From: Mesostigma viride
Taxonomy: Eukaryota > Streptophyta > Mesostigmatophyceae > Mesostigmatales > Mesostigmataceae
Length of the DNA stretch: 64,000 nt
NCBI GenBank assembly: GCA_009746045.1
Contig: RPFO01000938.1
Span: 254,001 to 318,000 of the forward strand
Reading direction: 5' to 3'
The notes beneath the pieces are model-generated. The model was not told the DNA's origin and ran no database searches. It saw only the letters and a program-made list of their open reading frames with translations. Below are positions 1 to 11,063 of this stretch, piece after piece. Positions within the stretch are counted from its first letter, which is position 1; every line of letters begins with the position of its first letter. The position numbers and the translations under genes were made by a program.

Positions 1-1176
1 GGCCTGGACAATCGTCTGCCACCTCTTCTTGTTCTGCGTACGTAGCAGTCCAAGCAAGAGAGAGGGAGGAAATGCGGTGTTTAATAAACTTAGCTGGGAC
101 CACTAGCTAGGTCGGCCAGCAACTGCTGTAAGTAGTTCATGGCAGGTTTACCCATTTTTCTAGGAATGTCCTTGGGGCCAGGCCAGGTCAGGATATGCCG
201 CCCTGGTTGGCCAAGCCGCTTGGGGGCGGCCAGACCGAGGCGGTTTCTACCTGACTGGTGCGAGCAAGATGTCCTACGAATTCTATCCTACGCTGCCTAA
301 TCTCTTCTGAGATGCGAGGCACTGATACCCTTATACAAAGACTCTAATGACCTATGCATGGAAAACCCTGGAGGCCAACACACGGTACACAACCAGCCAT
401 AGCCTTAGCTAAGTCCTTGTAAAGCCATGCTACGTCCTGGCTATGCTCAGATTACTTGCCCACGCTCCAATTGTTATGATATGCTCACATGGGTCTAATT
501 GCACCCACAGATCTTGCGGGATCGTTTATCGTGCCCGATTGCATGCAGCTGTGGCATGCCTCTGGCATGAAGGAGAAAAGGGGTCTCTGCCGGCCCTTCC
601 TTCCTGTTGTGCACACACATGCAGGGATTAAAAGCACATCGGTGCTCCGTGACTCCCCAACGGGAGCAGTTTGATTAAGTAATTAATTAATTAATTAATT
701 AATGGAAAACCCTACTTTCAGGACCTGTCGAAGCATCCTGGTAGCCGTGCCGTCCAGCCGGGTGGCCAGCGTGTCCGTGAGCGTCCATGCCTCGGCGCCG
801 TAGGTAAGCACCATATATGAGGACCATGCAGGACCTTGAAGAGCACGCGCTAGCTTGCGGTGATCGCCCCGATCCTTCGAGCGCCAGTAGGGGTTGAGCG
901 AGCGAAGCCTGGCCGGCGCGCCCAGGCCAGGCCGATGCGGATGTCCACATCGTCGGCGGTGTCGGGGAGCAATGATGCTCTTCAGCAGTTTGAAGCAATC
1001 ACGGAACAGGCCGGACCTCCGTCCCATCTAAAAGCCGGGGCTTCGGCGGGCAACTGGTAGCCCCAATCACCATATCGCCTCAGTTTTCGACATGTAGTAA
1101 TCTCCAACCCCACCCGTGCCTCCAAGCTCAGACAGTCCAGCCAGGTCTGAATGTGCTCGGGGCGCTCGATGAGGGT
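1..1176 (-). mobile_element. LINE fragment (copy Z), RT C-terminal region
   Basis: Degenerate non-LTR retrotransposon read on the minus strand and running off the left edge. Translated pieces match the better copy at 5196-6437: a YGAEAWTLT-like motif near 780-810, a SLNPYWRSK-like stretch near 880-900, and the RRIAFVGHLAR-type tail region near 250-310. Such motifs are typical of the region downstream of the reverse transcriptase in LINEs. The fragment is split by a SINE at 370-701 and has no intact frame. It ends at about 1176, where the tail of the next LINE begins. Confidence 0.75.
370..701 (+). mobile_element. SINE with 12-bp target duplication and (AATT)n tail
   Basis: A 332-bp non-coding insertion inside LINE fragment Z. 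It is flanked by perfect 12-bp direct repeats (ATGGAAAACCCT at 358-369 and 702-713). The related LINE copy near 5484-5500 shows the same sequence without the insertion. The right end is an (AATT)n tail, preceded by a stem-loop CTCCC-CAAC-GGGAG at about 650-665. Target duplication, simple-repeat tail and lack of coding capacity together indicate a SINE. I did not find a convincing tRNA A/B box, so the source of its 5' head is unknown. Related copies lie near 19676, 21150 (diverged), 36977, 37729 and 37802. Confidence 0.75.
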
Positions 1177-1474
1177 GGTATCATTAAAAAAGTTAAATTA
1201 TAAATTAAATTAAATTATAACATGCCTCCGTTGGGAGATCATGTAGCACATATTCCTTGATGGGTGGTGGAGTGGGGAGAGCCGCGTAATCTGACTATCC
1301 TAACGCTAATCTATCTAGGCTAGAAAAATCCTAACTACCAGGGCTATAGCTCATCAAAACGCCTCCTCCTCTTGGGGGGAGGCCGTGGCTTGCCCACAGG
1401 GTCGGGCGTGCACGAGCCTTGACAATCTTCTGCCACCGCGTCTTGTCCTGCATGGCAGTCCAAAGAAGGGAGAG
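1177..1474 (-). mobile_element. LINE 3' end (copy W) with (TTTAA)n tail
   Basis: About 300 bp of LINE 3' end on the minus strand: the Arg-rich C-terminal codons (plus-strand 1350-1400 corresponds to the KRRRR-type tail also seen at 3013-3060), the 3' UTR, then a stem-loop CTCC-CAAC-GGAG and an A/T-rich tail of TTTAA-type repeats at about 1180-1222. It is strongly 5'-truncated at about 1474. Confidence 0.7.
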
Positions 1475-1525
1475 AGAGTGGATTAAATTAAATTAAATTA
1501 TAACATGCCTCCGTGGGGAGGTCAT

Positions 1526-2916
1526 TGAATTGAATTGAATTGAATTGAATTGTAACATAACTCCGTTGGGAGTATATGTAGCACACAGCCCTTGAGAGGG
1601 GGGCATATGGCCTATCATATGTACATCCTAAGCTACTTCCTGCAAGGGTGGGGATGTAAAGGACCCTTGCTCTAGGTGCACCAGGGCACGTGCATCCCCA
1701 TGATCTTCAAGCTATGCCCAGCGAAGGGGGAGCCTGTCATGGGGGGGAAGATCAGCATAGCTATACAAAGAAGCTAGGGCATGGCGTCTCAGCAGAGAGT
1801 TACTCCCTGCATGGGCACAACATAACTAAATAAAGCTAGGCATCATCTGGGGTGTGGCTCATCATAGGCACACATGTACATGATTAAGGAAAGCGCGTGG
1901 CTTAGCTAGGATAGTGCCTCTAGGAGGCGTACATGTACATGGCCACGGTCTATCTATTCTGCACTACTACTGCTGTATTCCCCTACTAAGCTGGGGCGTC
2001 TGGAGTCGCTGGGGCCGCGGGGGGGGGGGGGGTCGCCTGCCAGGGCTTGTGGCCGACGTAGATGGCCGCCCCCTTCCAGTACACCGGCTGGCCCGCCTTG
2101 GTCTGCCGGAGCTGGAGGTAGGTCGGCCATAGCTCCCGTCGCCGTTGTTGCTGCGCCAGGGTCAGGTCGTCATCAAGGGTGAAGAGAGTCTTCTCGAGCC
2201 GCTTGCGGCGTCGGAGAAAAGAGATCTTGTCCGCCGGGGTCTTAAAGGTGAGAAGGAGCGGGGGCGGCCCTGCCTTACCCCGCACGCGGGGAAGGCGGTG
2301 GGCGGCCAGCGCGATCTCACCGATAAGGCCCATGCGACCAAGGATTTCTCGCTCAAACGCACGCAAAAGCTTCTCGGAAGTCTCACCTTCCTCCATGGTG
2401 AAGTTCTTGACAATGACGTTGAGGCTGCGCTGGGCGAGCTCGGCCTCCTCGCGGAGGTCAAGCGTCTGCCGTTGGAGCTGGGCTGCGACGGCGGAGGTGG
2501 TGGAGGTGGTATGTTGCTTAAGCATGTCCGCCCAGGTGGTGATGGGAGGAGCATGATTCGCCGGCCAGGCCAGCCGGGGCTGGCTTGGCGGCAATGTCCT
2601 TCACCGCCTGGGCGGTGAGGCCTGCCGTGTTCTGCAGAACCTCGATAGCGATGGCGTTGTCCTTAAGACGCTGGTCGATGTCACGGAGCTGGGCGGTGAT
2701 GGCGTCGGAGGTGGAGGTGGTGGCGGTGGAGGAGGCGAGGAGGGTGGAGGTGGCGGTGGAGATGGTGGAGGTGGCGGTGGAAAGGAGGGGAAGCTCGGCA
2801 GTCAGCGTGCCGCCAATGGCCGCCACATCTGTGCACAGCAATGGGGTCCACGTGCTCCTCGAGGATCTCCTTAAGGAGTGAGCGGAGGGAGGATTCAGCG
2901 GAGAGCGGAGTGAGCG
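1526..2916 (-). mobile_element. ORF1-only retroelement (copy 1), complete insertion with TSD
   Basis: A 1391-bp element on the minus strand containing only an ORF1-type gene, a 3' UTR of about 430 bp and a pentanucleotide tail (TTGAA on the plus strand, 1526-1552). It is flanked by an 11-bp duplication GGGGAGGTCAT at 1515-1525 and 2917-2927, so it is one insertion event and not a fragment of the surrounding LINE. No reverse transcriptase is present. The 3' end has the stem-loop CTCC-CAAC-GGAG just before the tail, as in the neighbouring LINEs. It resembles in layout the ORF1-only HAL1 elements of mammals. The 5' end is truncated compared with the copy at 38127. Confidence 0.8.
1986..2913 (-). 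pseudogene. ORF1 protein of non-LTR retroelement (L1 ORF1-like), frameshifted
   Basis: Two overlapping frames together give an L1 ORF1p-like protein. The upstream frame (ending near 2518) is Thr/Ser/Ala-rich and then reads TAQLRDIDQRLKDNAIAIEV, a coiled-coil-like stretch. The downstream frame (2594-1986) continues with WADMLKQ, a helical Leu/Glu-rich segment, and a C-terminal domain with KPADKISFLRRRK-like and RRRELWPTYLQLRQ motifs ending YWKGAAIYVGHK. This order (coiled coil, RRM-like region, basic C-terminal domain) is that of L1 ORF1 nucleic-acid chaperones. A one-base shift near 2555 breaks the frame; the copy at 38468-39298 is continuous at that point. A second shift lies near 2830. Confidence 0.7.
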
Positions 2917-3441
2917 GGGGAGGTCATGTAGCACATAAATTTCATGATGGATGGGGTGGAGGAAGCCGCGTGATCGAACTATCCTAACTCTATCTAGAAA
3001 ATCCTAACTACGCTACTCATCAAAACGCCTCCTCCGCTTGGGGGGAGGTGGCTTGCCCACAGGGTCGGGCGTGTGCGCCTTGACAATCTTCTTCCACCGT
3101 GTCTTGTCCTGCATGGCAGTCCAAAGACGGGAGAGAGAGTGGATGCGGTGCTCAAACTGGGCTGGGACCACTAGGTCGTCCAGCAACATCTGAACGTAGT
3201 TGGTGACAGGTTTCCCTCCCCTTTTGGGAATGTCCTTGGGGCCAGGCCAGGTCAGAATGTGCCGCCCTGGCTGTCCAAGCCGCTGGGGGCCGGCCAGACC
3301 AAGGGTGGTGTCGACCTGGCTGGTGCGGGCAAGGTGTCCTACAAATGCTATCCTACGCTGCCTAATCTCGTCCGAAACACGAGGCATGCCATGATACAGC
3401 TCTAGACTCTGATGACGGACGCTCGGAAAAACCTACATTAA

Positions 3442-5140
3442 CCCCTAAATGGGCAGAAATACTGCCGATGCATCGGCTGTAACTTCACAATTTTGCAAAC
3501 CAGATGCCATCCAACCCACCCATATCCAATGGCTGTCCTTGGGGGCCAAGCATGTCCATGAGTTGCCCTTCGGGTTGGTATATCACAACCTTACACATAT
3601 GCAGGGTAGGCCATGTATAACTGTTGTTTAAGTCAGGGGGGTCAAGACGAGCGTTTTCATTTTTGGTAGAATGTGCATTTTGAATTATGTTGTAAGAGCT
3701 AGGCACCTACCACTTCAGGGATGATAAACAATTAGTTGCTGAACAGTTTGAGCCATTGGGGTCATCATTTGGGTGGGTATACCAGCAGTTACACCCAGTT
3801 CAGCCCATAGGGGTACCGTTGGTAAAAAGCAACCAAGGGGGTAGGAGTGGGCATACTACCTACTAATACCTACTAATATGGCCCCCAACCATGCCACATA
3901 ATACATTTCCCTTCCACAATGATGGGGAAACATAACTGCATCATCACACTGCCCTTACATGGCACCTATGTGCAGGTGCCACCTTGTCCATGCACGTAGG
4001 TAACGTGGTACGGATACCCTACGCAAGGCATGCATTCTAGGAGGCAGCCACCAACAAACTAGTGATTTTAAGCCTATTTCAGCTTGCCCTAGCAAGGATA
4101 AACTAGGCCTAAGCTGCTATAGCTTGCCAGGTGATGGCCAGCACACCTGGTGGCACATGCTGACAATGGGAAGCTTCTACTCACCGGTTACATGCTTGAT
4201 GATGCCACAGAGACCAGCCAACTGCCTCACACTCATGCAATATGTGTGTGGGAAATGTATAACAAACATATATGGAGGTATTCAAACCCATACAGCCTCT
4301 AAAACTTATCACCATCACCCTGTGGCAGGTCAACTGACTGAGGGAAGGATCTAAGAAGGGTGTTTTAGAAAGGGGCCAGGCCAGGGTCAAGAAAGAGCAT
4401 GAATAATGCAAAAAGAATGTGCTACACAAGCTAGAACGTATATATAAACGTCAAACATCGATAGGAAAACGATGATTAAGCTTTACCAGGCATGGATGGC
4501 GTTACCTTGGCCCAGGCGGTGGCCGCAAAATGGCGCATTTCGGCACACCAAAGTTGTGCAGCATGGTCGCTGGATTCGGCAATTTCTGGCCACCCTTGCA
4601 CGTTTACGACTACTATGTATCATAAAAAGTACAAAGAAACCAATATATCCTTTAAAATACGCCGGAAAGGTATTGCTGTCAACGTTTCTATCGTCCGGCC
4701 TGATCGCAGTTTTTTCCAGCAAGAACGCTGCCGACACCTATCAAATGGCATTCCCGCGAACCAAAAATTGGCCTGTATCATCTTTAGGACGTATAAAATC
4801 AATTTCCTGAGTTTGGTCAGAAAATTCTAACGAAAACGTAAATGCCATGCGTGGGCGCAAGCCGCCATGGCCAGGTCGTCGTTTTCCGGAATGCACGTTG
4901 TACGTGAAAAAGTACCCTGACCCCTTGTACTTTGACCGGCCAGAACACCTCTATAACTTTGTCAGAAGTATGCAAACCCTAGTACCATGCTGTGAGGAAA
5001 ATTATAAACTTTCGATCTTCTCAGCTAAACTTTTCCTAATTCTCAATAGTTTTCGCGGCATTTGGTCCCCCGAGAAGGGGCCGACGTGTCGGCTGTAACT
5101 CAGTTTTAGGCGGAAAATCGGCAGCCAGACCATTTAGGGG
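3442..5140. mobile_element. TTAA-target DNA element, family B (copy 1)
   Basis: A 1699-bp element flanked by TTAA at 3438-3441 and 5141-5144. Its ends are inverted: CCCCTAAATGG at the left and CCATTTAGGGG at the right, with further inverted similarity (GCCGATGCATCGGCTGTAAC near the left, GGCGGAAAATCGGCAGC near the right). It sits inside LINE copy X. No ORF has transposase-like content, so it is non-autonomous. The TTAA duplication and C-rich tip fit the piggyBac superfamily; that assignment is inference. A copy with about 95% apparent identity is at 35210-36898. Confidence 0.75.
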
Positions 5141-5195
5141 TTAAGGACCTGCCGGAGCATCCTGTAAACTGTGCCGTCGAGCCGAGCTGCCAGAG

Positions 5196-6437
5196 AGTGG
5201 ATGCGGTATTCAAATTGGGCTGGGACCAGTAGGTCATCCAGCAACATCTGGACGTAGTTCGTGACATGTTTCCCTACCCTTTTGGGAATGCCCTTGGGGC
5301 CAGGCCAGGTCAGAATATGCCGCCCTGGCTGGCCAAGCCGCTGGGGGCCTGCCAGACCAAGGGCGGTGTCGACCTGGCTGGTGCGAGCAAGGTGTCCTAC
5401 AAATGCTATCCTACGCTGTCTAATCTCGTCCGAAATACGAGGCATGCCCTGCATGATACAAAGACTCTAATGACGGGCGCTTGGAAAACCCTACGTTCAG
5501 GACCTGTCGGAGCATCCTGTAAACTGTGCCGTCTAGCTTAGCTGCGGCAGTGTGGACCGTGTGAGTGTCCACGCCTCGGCGCCATACGTGAGCACCGTGA
5601 GGACGAGGACCTTGAAGAGCATGCTTTTGCGGTGCTCGCCCAGGCCCTTGAAGCGCCAGTAGGTGTTGAGCGAACGGAGCCTAGCCCAGGCCAGGCCGAT
5701 GCGGGTGTCCACATCGTCGGCGGTGTCAGGGAGCCAGCTCCCCAACAGTTTGAAGCGGTCGCGGAACGGGACCGTCGTCCCGTCGAGCAGGCGCGGCAGC
5801 GGCGGTGTAATGGAGGCCCCAATCACCATATATCGCCTCAGTTTTGACACCGGCCAATGTCCAACCCCACCGCCCTCGCCTCCAGGCCCAGACAGTCCAA
5901 TCAGGTCTGAATGTGCTTGGGGCGCGCGATGAGGGTGGTGTCATCCGCATAAATCAGGTCGGCCAGGCGGTAGCCAGTGCTAACCCCGCCGTGCTCTTTC
6001 TCGTTAAGGATGTCCAAGCCTGGCTCGAACCCCTTAAGAGCAGTAAAGCGCGCACGTGCTCGGCGCATGACGTGATCCACGACAATAATGAACAGACCTG
6101 TATGGGGACAGGACACAACCTTGCCACACCCCGTGGTGAAGGGGGAATGGTGGGGTGGTGCCTTCCGCAGTCCGCACTACAACAATGGTGGTATCATCCG
6201 ACCGCATAAATCAGGTCGGACAGGCGGTAACCAGTTCCACCGCCCGCCGCCGTATTCGCGATCATTAATTAAGGATGTCCAAGCCAGGCCGGCGAACCCC
6301 GAGCGGCACGTGCCTGGCGCATGACGTGATCCACGGCAATAATGAACATGAGATATGGGGACAGGACACACCCTTGCCACACCCCGTGGTGAAGGGGGAA
6401 TGGTGGGGTGGTGCCTTCCGCAGTCCGCACTACAACA
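5196..6437 (-). mobile_element. LINE fragment (copy Y) with RT active-site region
   Basis: Best-preserved piece of the left-hand LINE family. Minus-strand frames read LADLIYADDTTLIARPKH at about 5950 (the RT YADD catalytic box), FKLLGSWLPDTADDVDTRIG and VLTYGAEAWTLT at 5850-5533, and RRIAFVGHLARTSQVDTALG at 5454-5134. These motifs, in this order, are standard for the reverse transcriptase and downstream region of LINEs. There are several frameshifts. The stretch around the YADD box is present twice in tandem (about 5935-6176 and 6186-6430), the second copy more degraded. Confidence 0.75.
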
Positions 6438-6477
6438 ATGTAACCTTAGTGGTACCTAGAGTTAGGCTAGCAGCCCT

Positions 6478-6498
6478 CCCCCCCCCCCCCCCCCCCCC
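6478..6498. repeat. poly-C tract
   Basis: A run of 21 C residues immediately right of the LINE fragments. Similar G/C homopolymers recur at 2021, 13497 and 14402. Confidence 0.9.
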
Positions 6499-6499
6499 T

Positions 6500-7470
6500 C
6501 TCTGACGGACTTCTATTCGACCACTCTCGTCATGCCCGATCCAGCTGCAGCATCGAAGTCGCCCATTGAAGTCCATTTTTCCGGCCAGATGTTTTGCGGA
6601 AGGTGGGCGCCGCCGCCAAAATTTGGGAGTCGTAACCTCACAAATCACACAGGTACGTAATCTATTTCTAACTTAACGTGCAGGTATGGCTGTATATAAC
6701 ACTTGTCTCCTTAATATTTATAACACTAGCAAGCTAGCAGCTGGCACATGCATGACCTGTGCCCAGCTGCCATAGTAGGAAAGTCAACCCCCAAAAGATG
6801 GCCGGGTTCACCCTCGAGGTCACAAAATTGGATCAAAAAACGACGAATACGATATGCCTGAAATGCCATCAACCTGGAATGAAATACCCTAGTGGAGAGA
6901 CTTTCCCTGCCCCACATGTGTAAGTTTTTCTCAAAAGGTTGCAAGTATGCTGGGCCACGTCCGTACAAAATTGGCTTCCGGCAAGAAATAGGCAGCTCAT
7001 AAATTGCCACTTTGGCTCATGCTTCAAAGGCATCTTTCGAGCCGGCCATTGCTTCCTTCAACTTCACCAAAAACTGTCGAGATCACGACAGGGATGCAAA
7101 GCCACGGCATTACAGCGTAGAGGCTCCACTGATGTCACTCAGCCATGTGTCACCACTCAGCCATACAACGAACTACAACTGCCAAAGATCTCTAGGCAGG
7201 CAATTCGATCCCATACCCACCACCATGCAAAAAAATTCCTCTATCTCCATGCCTATCTATAAAAAGAAAAGTAGGACCAGCAAAGTAGGACCAGACCTGT
7301 GGTGCTCAACCACCAAGCCAAATGACGAAAATCACAAACACGCGGTGCCCATGCCAAAAAGAAATAGGCAAAACGACTCCAGCGAAAGATGCAAAACAGG
7401 GAGAACGAAATCAAAACTGCATTTGAGCGCATGCATCATGCATCATATCAATGAGACAACCATCTATCTA
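6500..7470. other. no gene recognised
   Basis: Mixed-composition DNA with only short open frames on both strands. The longest, 7012-7524 (+), has no recognisable domain and runs into a dispersed repeat. I see no exon pairs with good splice sites. Confidence 0.5.
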
Positions 7471-7479
7471 TGGGACAAC

Positions 7480-7895
7480 CAGCTCAGGCCAGAAATCTGG
7501 AGAGTCCGGACCATGGTAGCTTGAGCCTGCCGTTACCTTTTCCGCGTTATCGAGTCGTTCAGCATGATGAATATGGAGGGAGATGGAAATGTGTATCCCT
7601 GTTTATTGAAATTATCAAGGAGACAACCAGCATTGAATTTATGGCTGGTTTACGCTAAGAGCGACTAGATGACCTAGACGGTGGGGCCGGAAACATCTTG
7701 CGTGATCAGGGCGTGTGTTTTGAGCCTAACTGGCCAAGAGTGTCTAGTGGTGAGCACCATTGCTGCAATCGCTCTCCCACCATTTATGAGCAAATACCCG
7801 TAAATGGAAAACCACTGAAAAGGTCTAGCTACACAGTCATTATGTTAGCTATGCATGTACGCACAAATGGTAACACAAACGGGTGACATGACTCC
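7480..7895. repeat. dispersed repeat family R (copy 1)
   Basis: About 415 bp that recurs at 19773-20305, with a fragment near 12702-12810. Shared landmarks are ATCAAGGAGACAACCAGC, CCGGACCATGGTAGC, GACCTAGACGGTGGGGCCGG and GTCTAGTGGTGAGCACCATT. There is no conserved open frame between copies, no clear terminal repeats and no obvious target duplication, so its class is unknown. Confidence 0.65.
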
Positions 7896-7899
7896 CAGG

Positions 7900-10557
7900 G
7901 GAGCTGCCTCGAAAGTTCTTTCACGTAAAAAATCATGAAAACATGCGAATGGGCCCCAGGCCTCTAGCCAAGCAGACAATTAAGCAAAATGCGCAGAGCC
8001 TATTGGTTTAAAATTTCCCTAGCCATGCGGCCATGTCATGTCAACCTACGAGCTTACCTTCCCCTGCGGCCTGGGCGCACCCGAGGCGGACGCACTGGCT
8101 GGCTGTGTCCCTGGCGAGTACAAGGCGAGCACCTGGTTCCCGCTCTCGAGGGCCTGCATGGCGGCGCCCCAGGCTGGCGAGGCGGCACGGCAGACACGGG
8201 CATGGACGCATAGGACAGAAGAATGCGTGGATGTCACGAGAGTGCGTGGCAGCGCTGGCAGTATGGGACGGAAAGACTCAAGGCCCTACGGCTCCGCAAA
8301 GCCACCCATGGGATCAAGTCACCCATGGATTGGTGGCGCAGTCACGCTAATGGGTTGGTGGCAGGTGAACCATCAATCTCTTCTCGCGTGCCATCAATCG
8401 TATGCTGATTGCTTGCGTGCATCGCTTGCCATGTACAAACGAGTAGAAGCTGGTTGTGCTTTGTTTCCTTATGTCATGACAGGTCTCCGGCTGCCCGAGC
8501 CTGCTGACCCCATCACCGTGGGGTCAGCAGCGTGAGACCGGAGACGCACAGCATAATCGCAAGCCACCCCCTAGGGGGGTGCCTTGCTAAGCCGTACTAA
8601 TTGACCGGATGGGGATAAATAAATGGAACGGTGGCACCCACGAGCTCGGAGTTATTTGAACGCCCGCATTTACCCAACAACTTGAGTATGGCAATCAACC
8701 TGTGGTTGTCTCACTCAGCAATGACAGACGAGAGTCCCCCCTGTGGTTGCTTGACAAGGGCTGTTGTTCGCTCGCTTGCGATTAGGTGCGCCATGGTCAG
8801 CAGGAGTATCGCAAGCCTGCCTGACAAAATCTTGGCGCGGCAGTTTCTTCCTATCCACGTCCTAAAAGCGTGCTACGCTCGCTCAAATAAACAGAATACT
8901 TTGAATCATGTTTACAAACAGGCAAGTTTTGCGTTCCTGGTCGAGCCCCATCTGAGCAACCAGTAGAGCAAGTGGTTAGTGGCCCCACCCACCCTGGGCC
9001 AGGCGGGAACACTCTTCACACTTCACCTTAAGTTCGCATGTCACCATGACAGACGGAAAGGTACCCGCGGGTTCCAGTTACAGTGCGACCGGACCCACTC
9101 ACTCTGGGCCAGGTGCGCACGTGCGTCAGCCGCATCGAATTGCTGCTTGGACTTGGCAGGGTAATAGGGCAGCTCGCCGCCACCGCCATCGTTGCTGCTG
9201 CCGCCCGGAGATGCCCTACTGGCGCCCAGGGAGGGCCAGCCTCCGTCCTGGGACCTATCCTGTGGTCGGTCGACTGGCAGACAAGAGAATCCGGCAAGGT
9301 GACGTGTAGTGGCATGTCGGGAAGCCCCCAAGTTGCAAAAAGCCAAACGCATCGATTTTGGATGTGAAACCGGTTATGAGGAAAAATATGTTCAGGAGCG
9401 CAGCTATGCTGTCAACATCGTCCAATCATATAGGACGGATGCAGATGTCAGCAAAGGGGCAGTTTTTCAGAAGCATTTCGGGCAATTGGCCATGGGTAGG
9501 TTCGGACTAAGAGGGTATTGCAACGACGATTGGACAATCGGCTACATGTTGATGATCTCGTAAGCAAACCATCGCACCGCACGTGAAGTAATACACAGGC
9601 TCCTGCCACGTCAAAAAGTCCGAATGACCACTGAAGCAGGGCCGCAGGCTGCCCTAGTGAATGAACGCACATCACACGGAGAACGTACATCCTCTTCGTC
9701 CACCTTTTCCTTTGTTCATCCTGCAAGCGATTAATCCCGCAACGATACAATGAGCAGTAATGCAGCGTGGCAAAATGTTTAAATAACTCAGCTCATGCGG
9801 CAACCAAACAGATATGTGGGAACATAAAATATGTGAATGCATGCACGCGTCAGAATCCAAAATGAATGTTCAGTGAGTATCAGTCTTACTTCGGAGCTGA
9901 GGCCATCATACACCGGTCAGGTCGCGCTGGACTGTGCGGCTAGCTTACACATACTTCCGCGGGCATGTAGCACAGCCGTAGATCTCACGACGGTCCATTT
10001 TAGCAGTTCAGTCGAAAATGCCGAGGAGCAAAATACATGGAATCCAGCGTTTTCCCGGTAATACTCGCCGCTTGTTCGCATATATCGGCACCACTATTTG
10101 GCCAGAAAGCCAAAGCGGACACGGAATAATAAACTTATGCGTAACTTGACTGGATCGTTGACGAAATAAGCCGGCTAGAGGCGACTAGTCGCCGGTTATG
10201 ATGTCGCCGTATTGCGACATGAGCGATGTGACAAATTCGTGGTGAAAATACTGCAGTGCTGAGTGCTCGCACGCTCGCCTGGAAGTGCCCGAATCTGCTC
10301 CTGCAAGGTTGATTTCCGCGCCAACAGGCGCCAATTAAACAACAATCCGATCCTGTACGTACCTCGGTCAGTGAAGTTGGACAACGTGAATAAGAAACTA
10401 TGATCAGCGTGGGATCCAACAGACTGACTGAACTGACGTGACTGATTTCTTTAGTTGTGTTGTGCATCCAATGACGTGTTTGTCCTTTGTACGAACACAG
10501 TAGGAGTATCCAAGGTACTCCGGCCGGGTGCCACAACGTTGACGTTTACAGTGGCCA
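7900..10557. other. mostly unassigned; weak exon-like segments on minus strand
   Basis: No complete gene. Two minus-strand pieces look coding. One, 8153-8058, follows an acceptor-like CCATGCAG, contains the motif GNQVLALYSPGT and ends in a strong GTAAGC donor. The other, about 9213-9063, contains ELPYYPAKSKQQFDAADAR and has possible donors GTGAGT and GTACCT. The GNQVLALY motif is faintly like the second Tudor repeat of SGF29, but the following aromatic residues are missing, so I do not name it. Confidence 0.25.
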
Positions 10558-10572
10558 AGCCTTTCCAAATCT

Positions 10573-10988
10573 TTTTCGGGGAAATGGGTATATTTTATTA
10601 GCCAATTATGGACCAAAGAGGTGAGAGGGGAAATGAGTATCAGCGAATCCTAATGAAGGTGGGCACACACACGTGTGGCGGTGACAGGTGAAAGGCTAAT
10701 AGGGCGCGTTATTAGACCAGGGAAGCCATTGGACCTGAGTGATGTCGCCATGAGGCATACTGGTGAATACCTGAGTACGGCCCAGTAGATCATGAAAAAG
10801 CTGGAGCGGGCTGGGCTTGTCGTTATTGGGCCCTGGGTCCCACACCCTGTGTTGTTCCTGAGCTAACAGCCAGTAGCGGCGCATAGCCGCATTCCGTCAG
10901 GTAGATAAAGCGCCGGACTACGCCGCCGCGGGTATACTCCTCGCGGACCTTAAAGACTGTCTCGTTGCGTATGGTCCAGATCGCGTAT
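10573..10988 (-). mobile_element. 5'-truncated copy of the 22.8-31.0 kb LINE
   Basis: A 416-bp LINE 3' end on the minus strand with a perfect 15-bp target duplication AGCCTTTCCAAATCT at 10558-10572 and 10989-11003. The encoded C-terminus (RRYWLLAQEQHRVWDPGPN through to a final NNAPY) aligns with the end of the full-length ORF2 (final QGAPY), and the upstream IRNETVF/TRGGVVRRFI stretch also matches but in another frame. The 3' UTR CGGGGAAATGGGTAT abuts a short T run, the complement of a poly-A tail. Confidence 0.9.
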
Positions 10989-11026
10989 AGCCTTTCCAAA
11001 TCTCTGCTGCCCATGCGCGGCGTGGG

Positions 11027-11027
11027 C

Positions 11028-11062
<35 letters not shown>

Positions 11063-11063
11063 C
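11027..11063. repeat. (CAA)n microsatellite
   Basis: About 12 AAC units directly following CCCATGCGCGGCGTGGG. The same unique-looking flank with a (GTT)n run appears inverted at about 61143-61190. Confidence 0.9.

Larger units (their letters stand above)
1475..5195 (-). mobile_element. LINE fragment (copy X), split by two later insertions
   Basis: One LINE 3' region now in three pieces: tail 1475-1525, C-terminal coding and 3' UTR 2917-3441, and a short upstream piece 5141-5195. The central piece reads a 124-aa C-terminus at 3387-3013 (RRIAFVGHLAR motif, basic KRRRR end). The gap 1526-2916 is an ORF1-only element bounded by GGGGAGGTCAT repeats. The gap 3442-5140 is DNA element B bounded by TTAA. 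Removing both gives a colinear LINE 3' end like copies W and Y. At about 5195 it is fused to copy Y in a way that is not colinear, so a rearrangement or truncation joint lies there. Confidence 0.7.

Noticed and set aside
370-701. Helitron end (hairpin near the terminus)
   Set aside because: A perfect 12-bp target duplication and an (AATT)n tail fit a SINE; Helitrons make no duplication and end in CTRR.
2145-2618. Plus-strand frames opposite the retroelement ORF1
   Set aside because: Shadow of the minus-strand coding sequence; no domain.
4181-4429. 82-codon frame repeated at 35939-36187
   Set aside because: Both are within copies of element B; similarity reflects the repeat, and no domain is recognised.
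8058-8153. SGF29 Tudor-like exon
   Set aside because: Only the VLALY motif fits; the residues after it do not, and no linked exons could be joined in phase.
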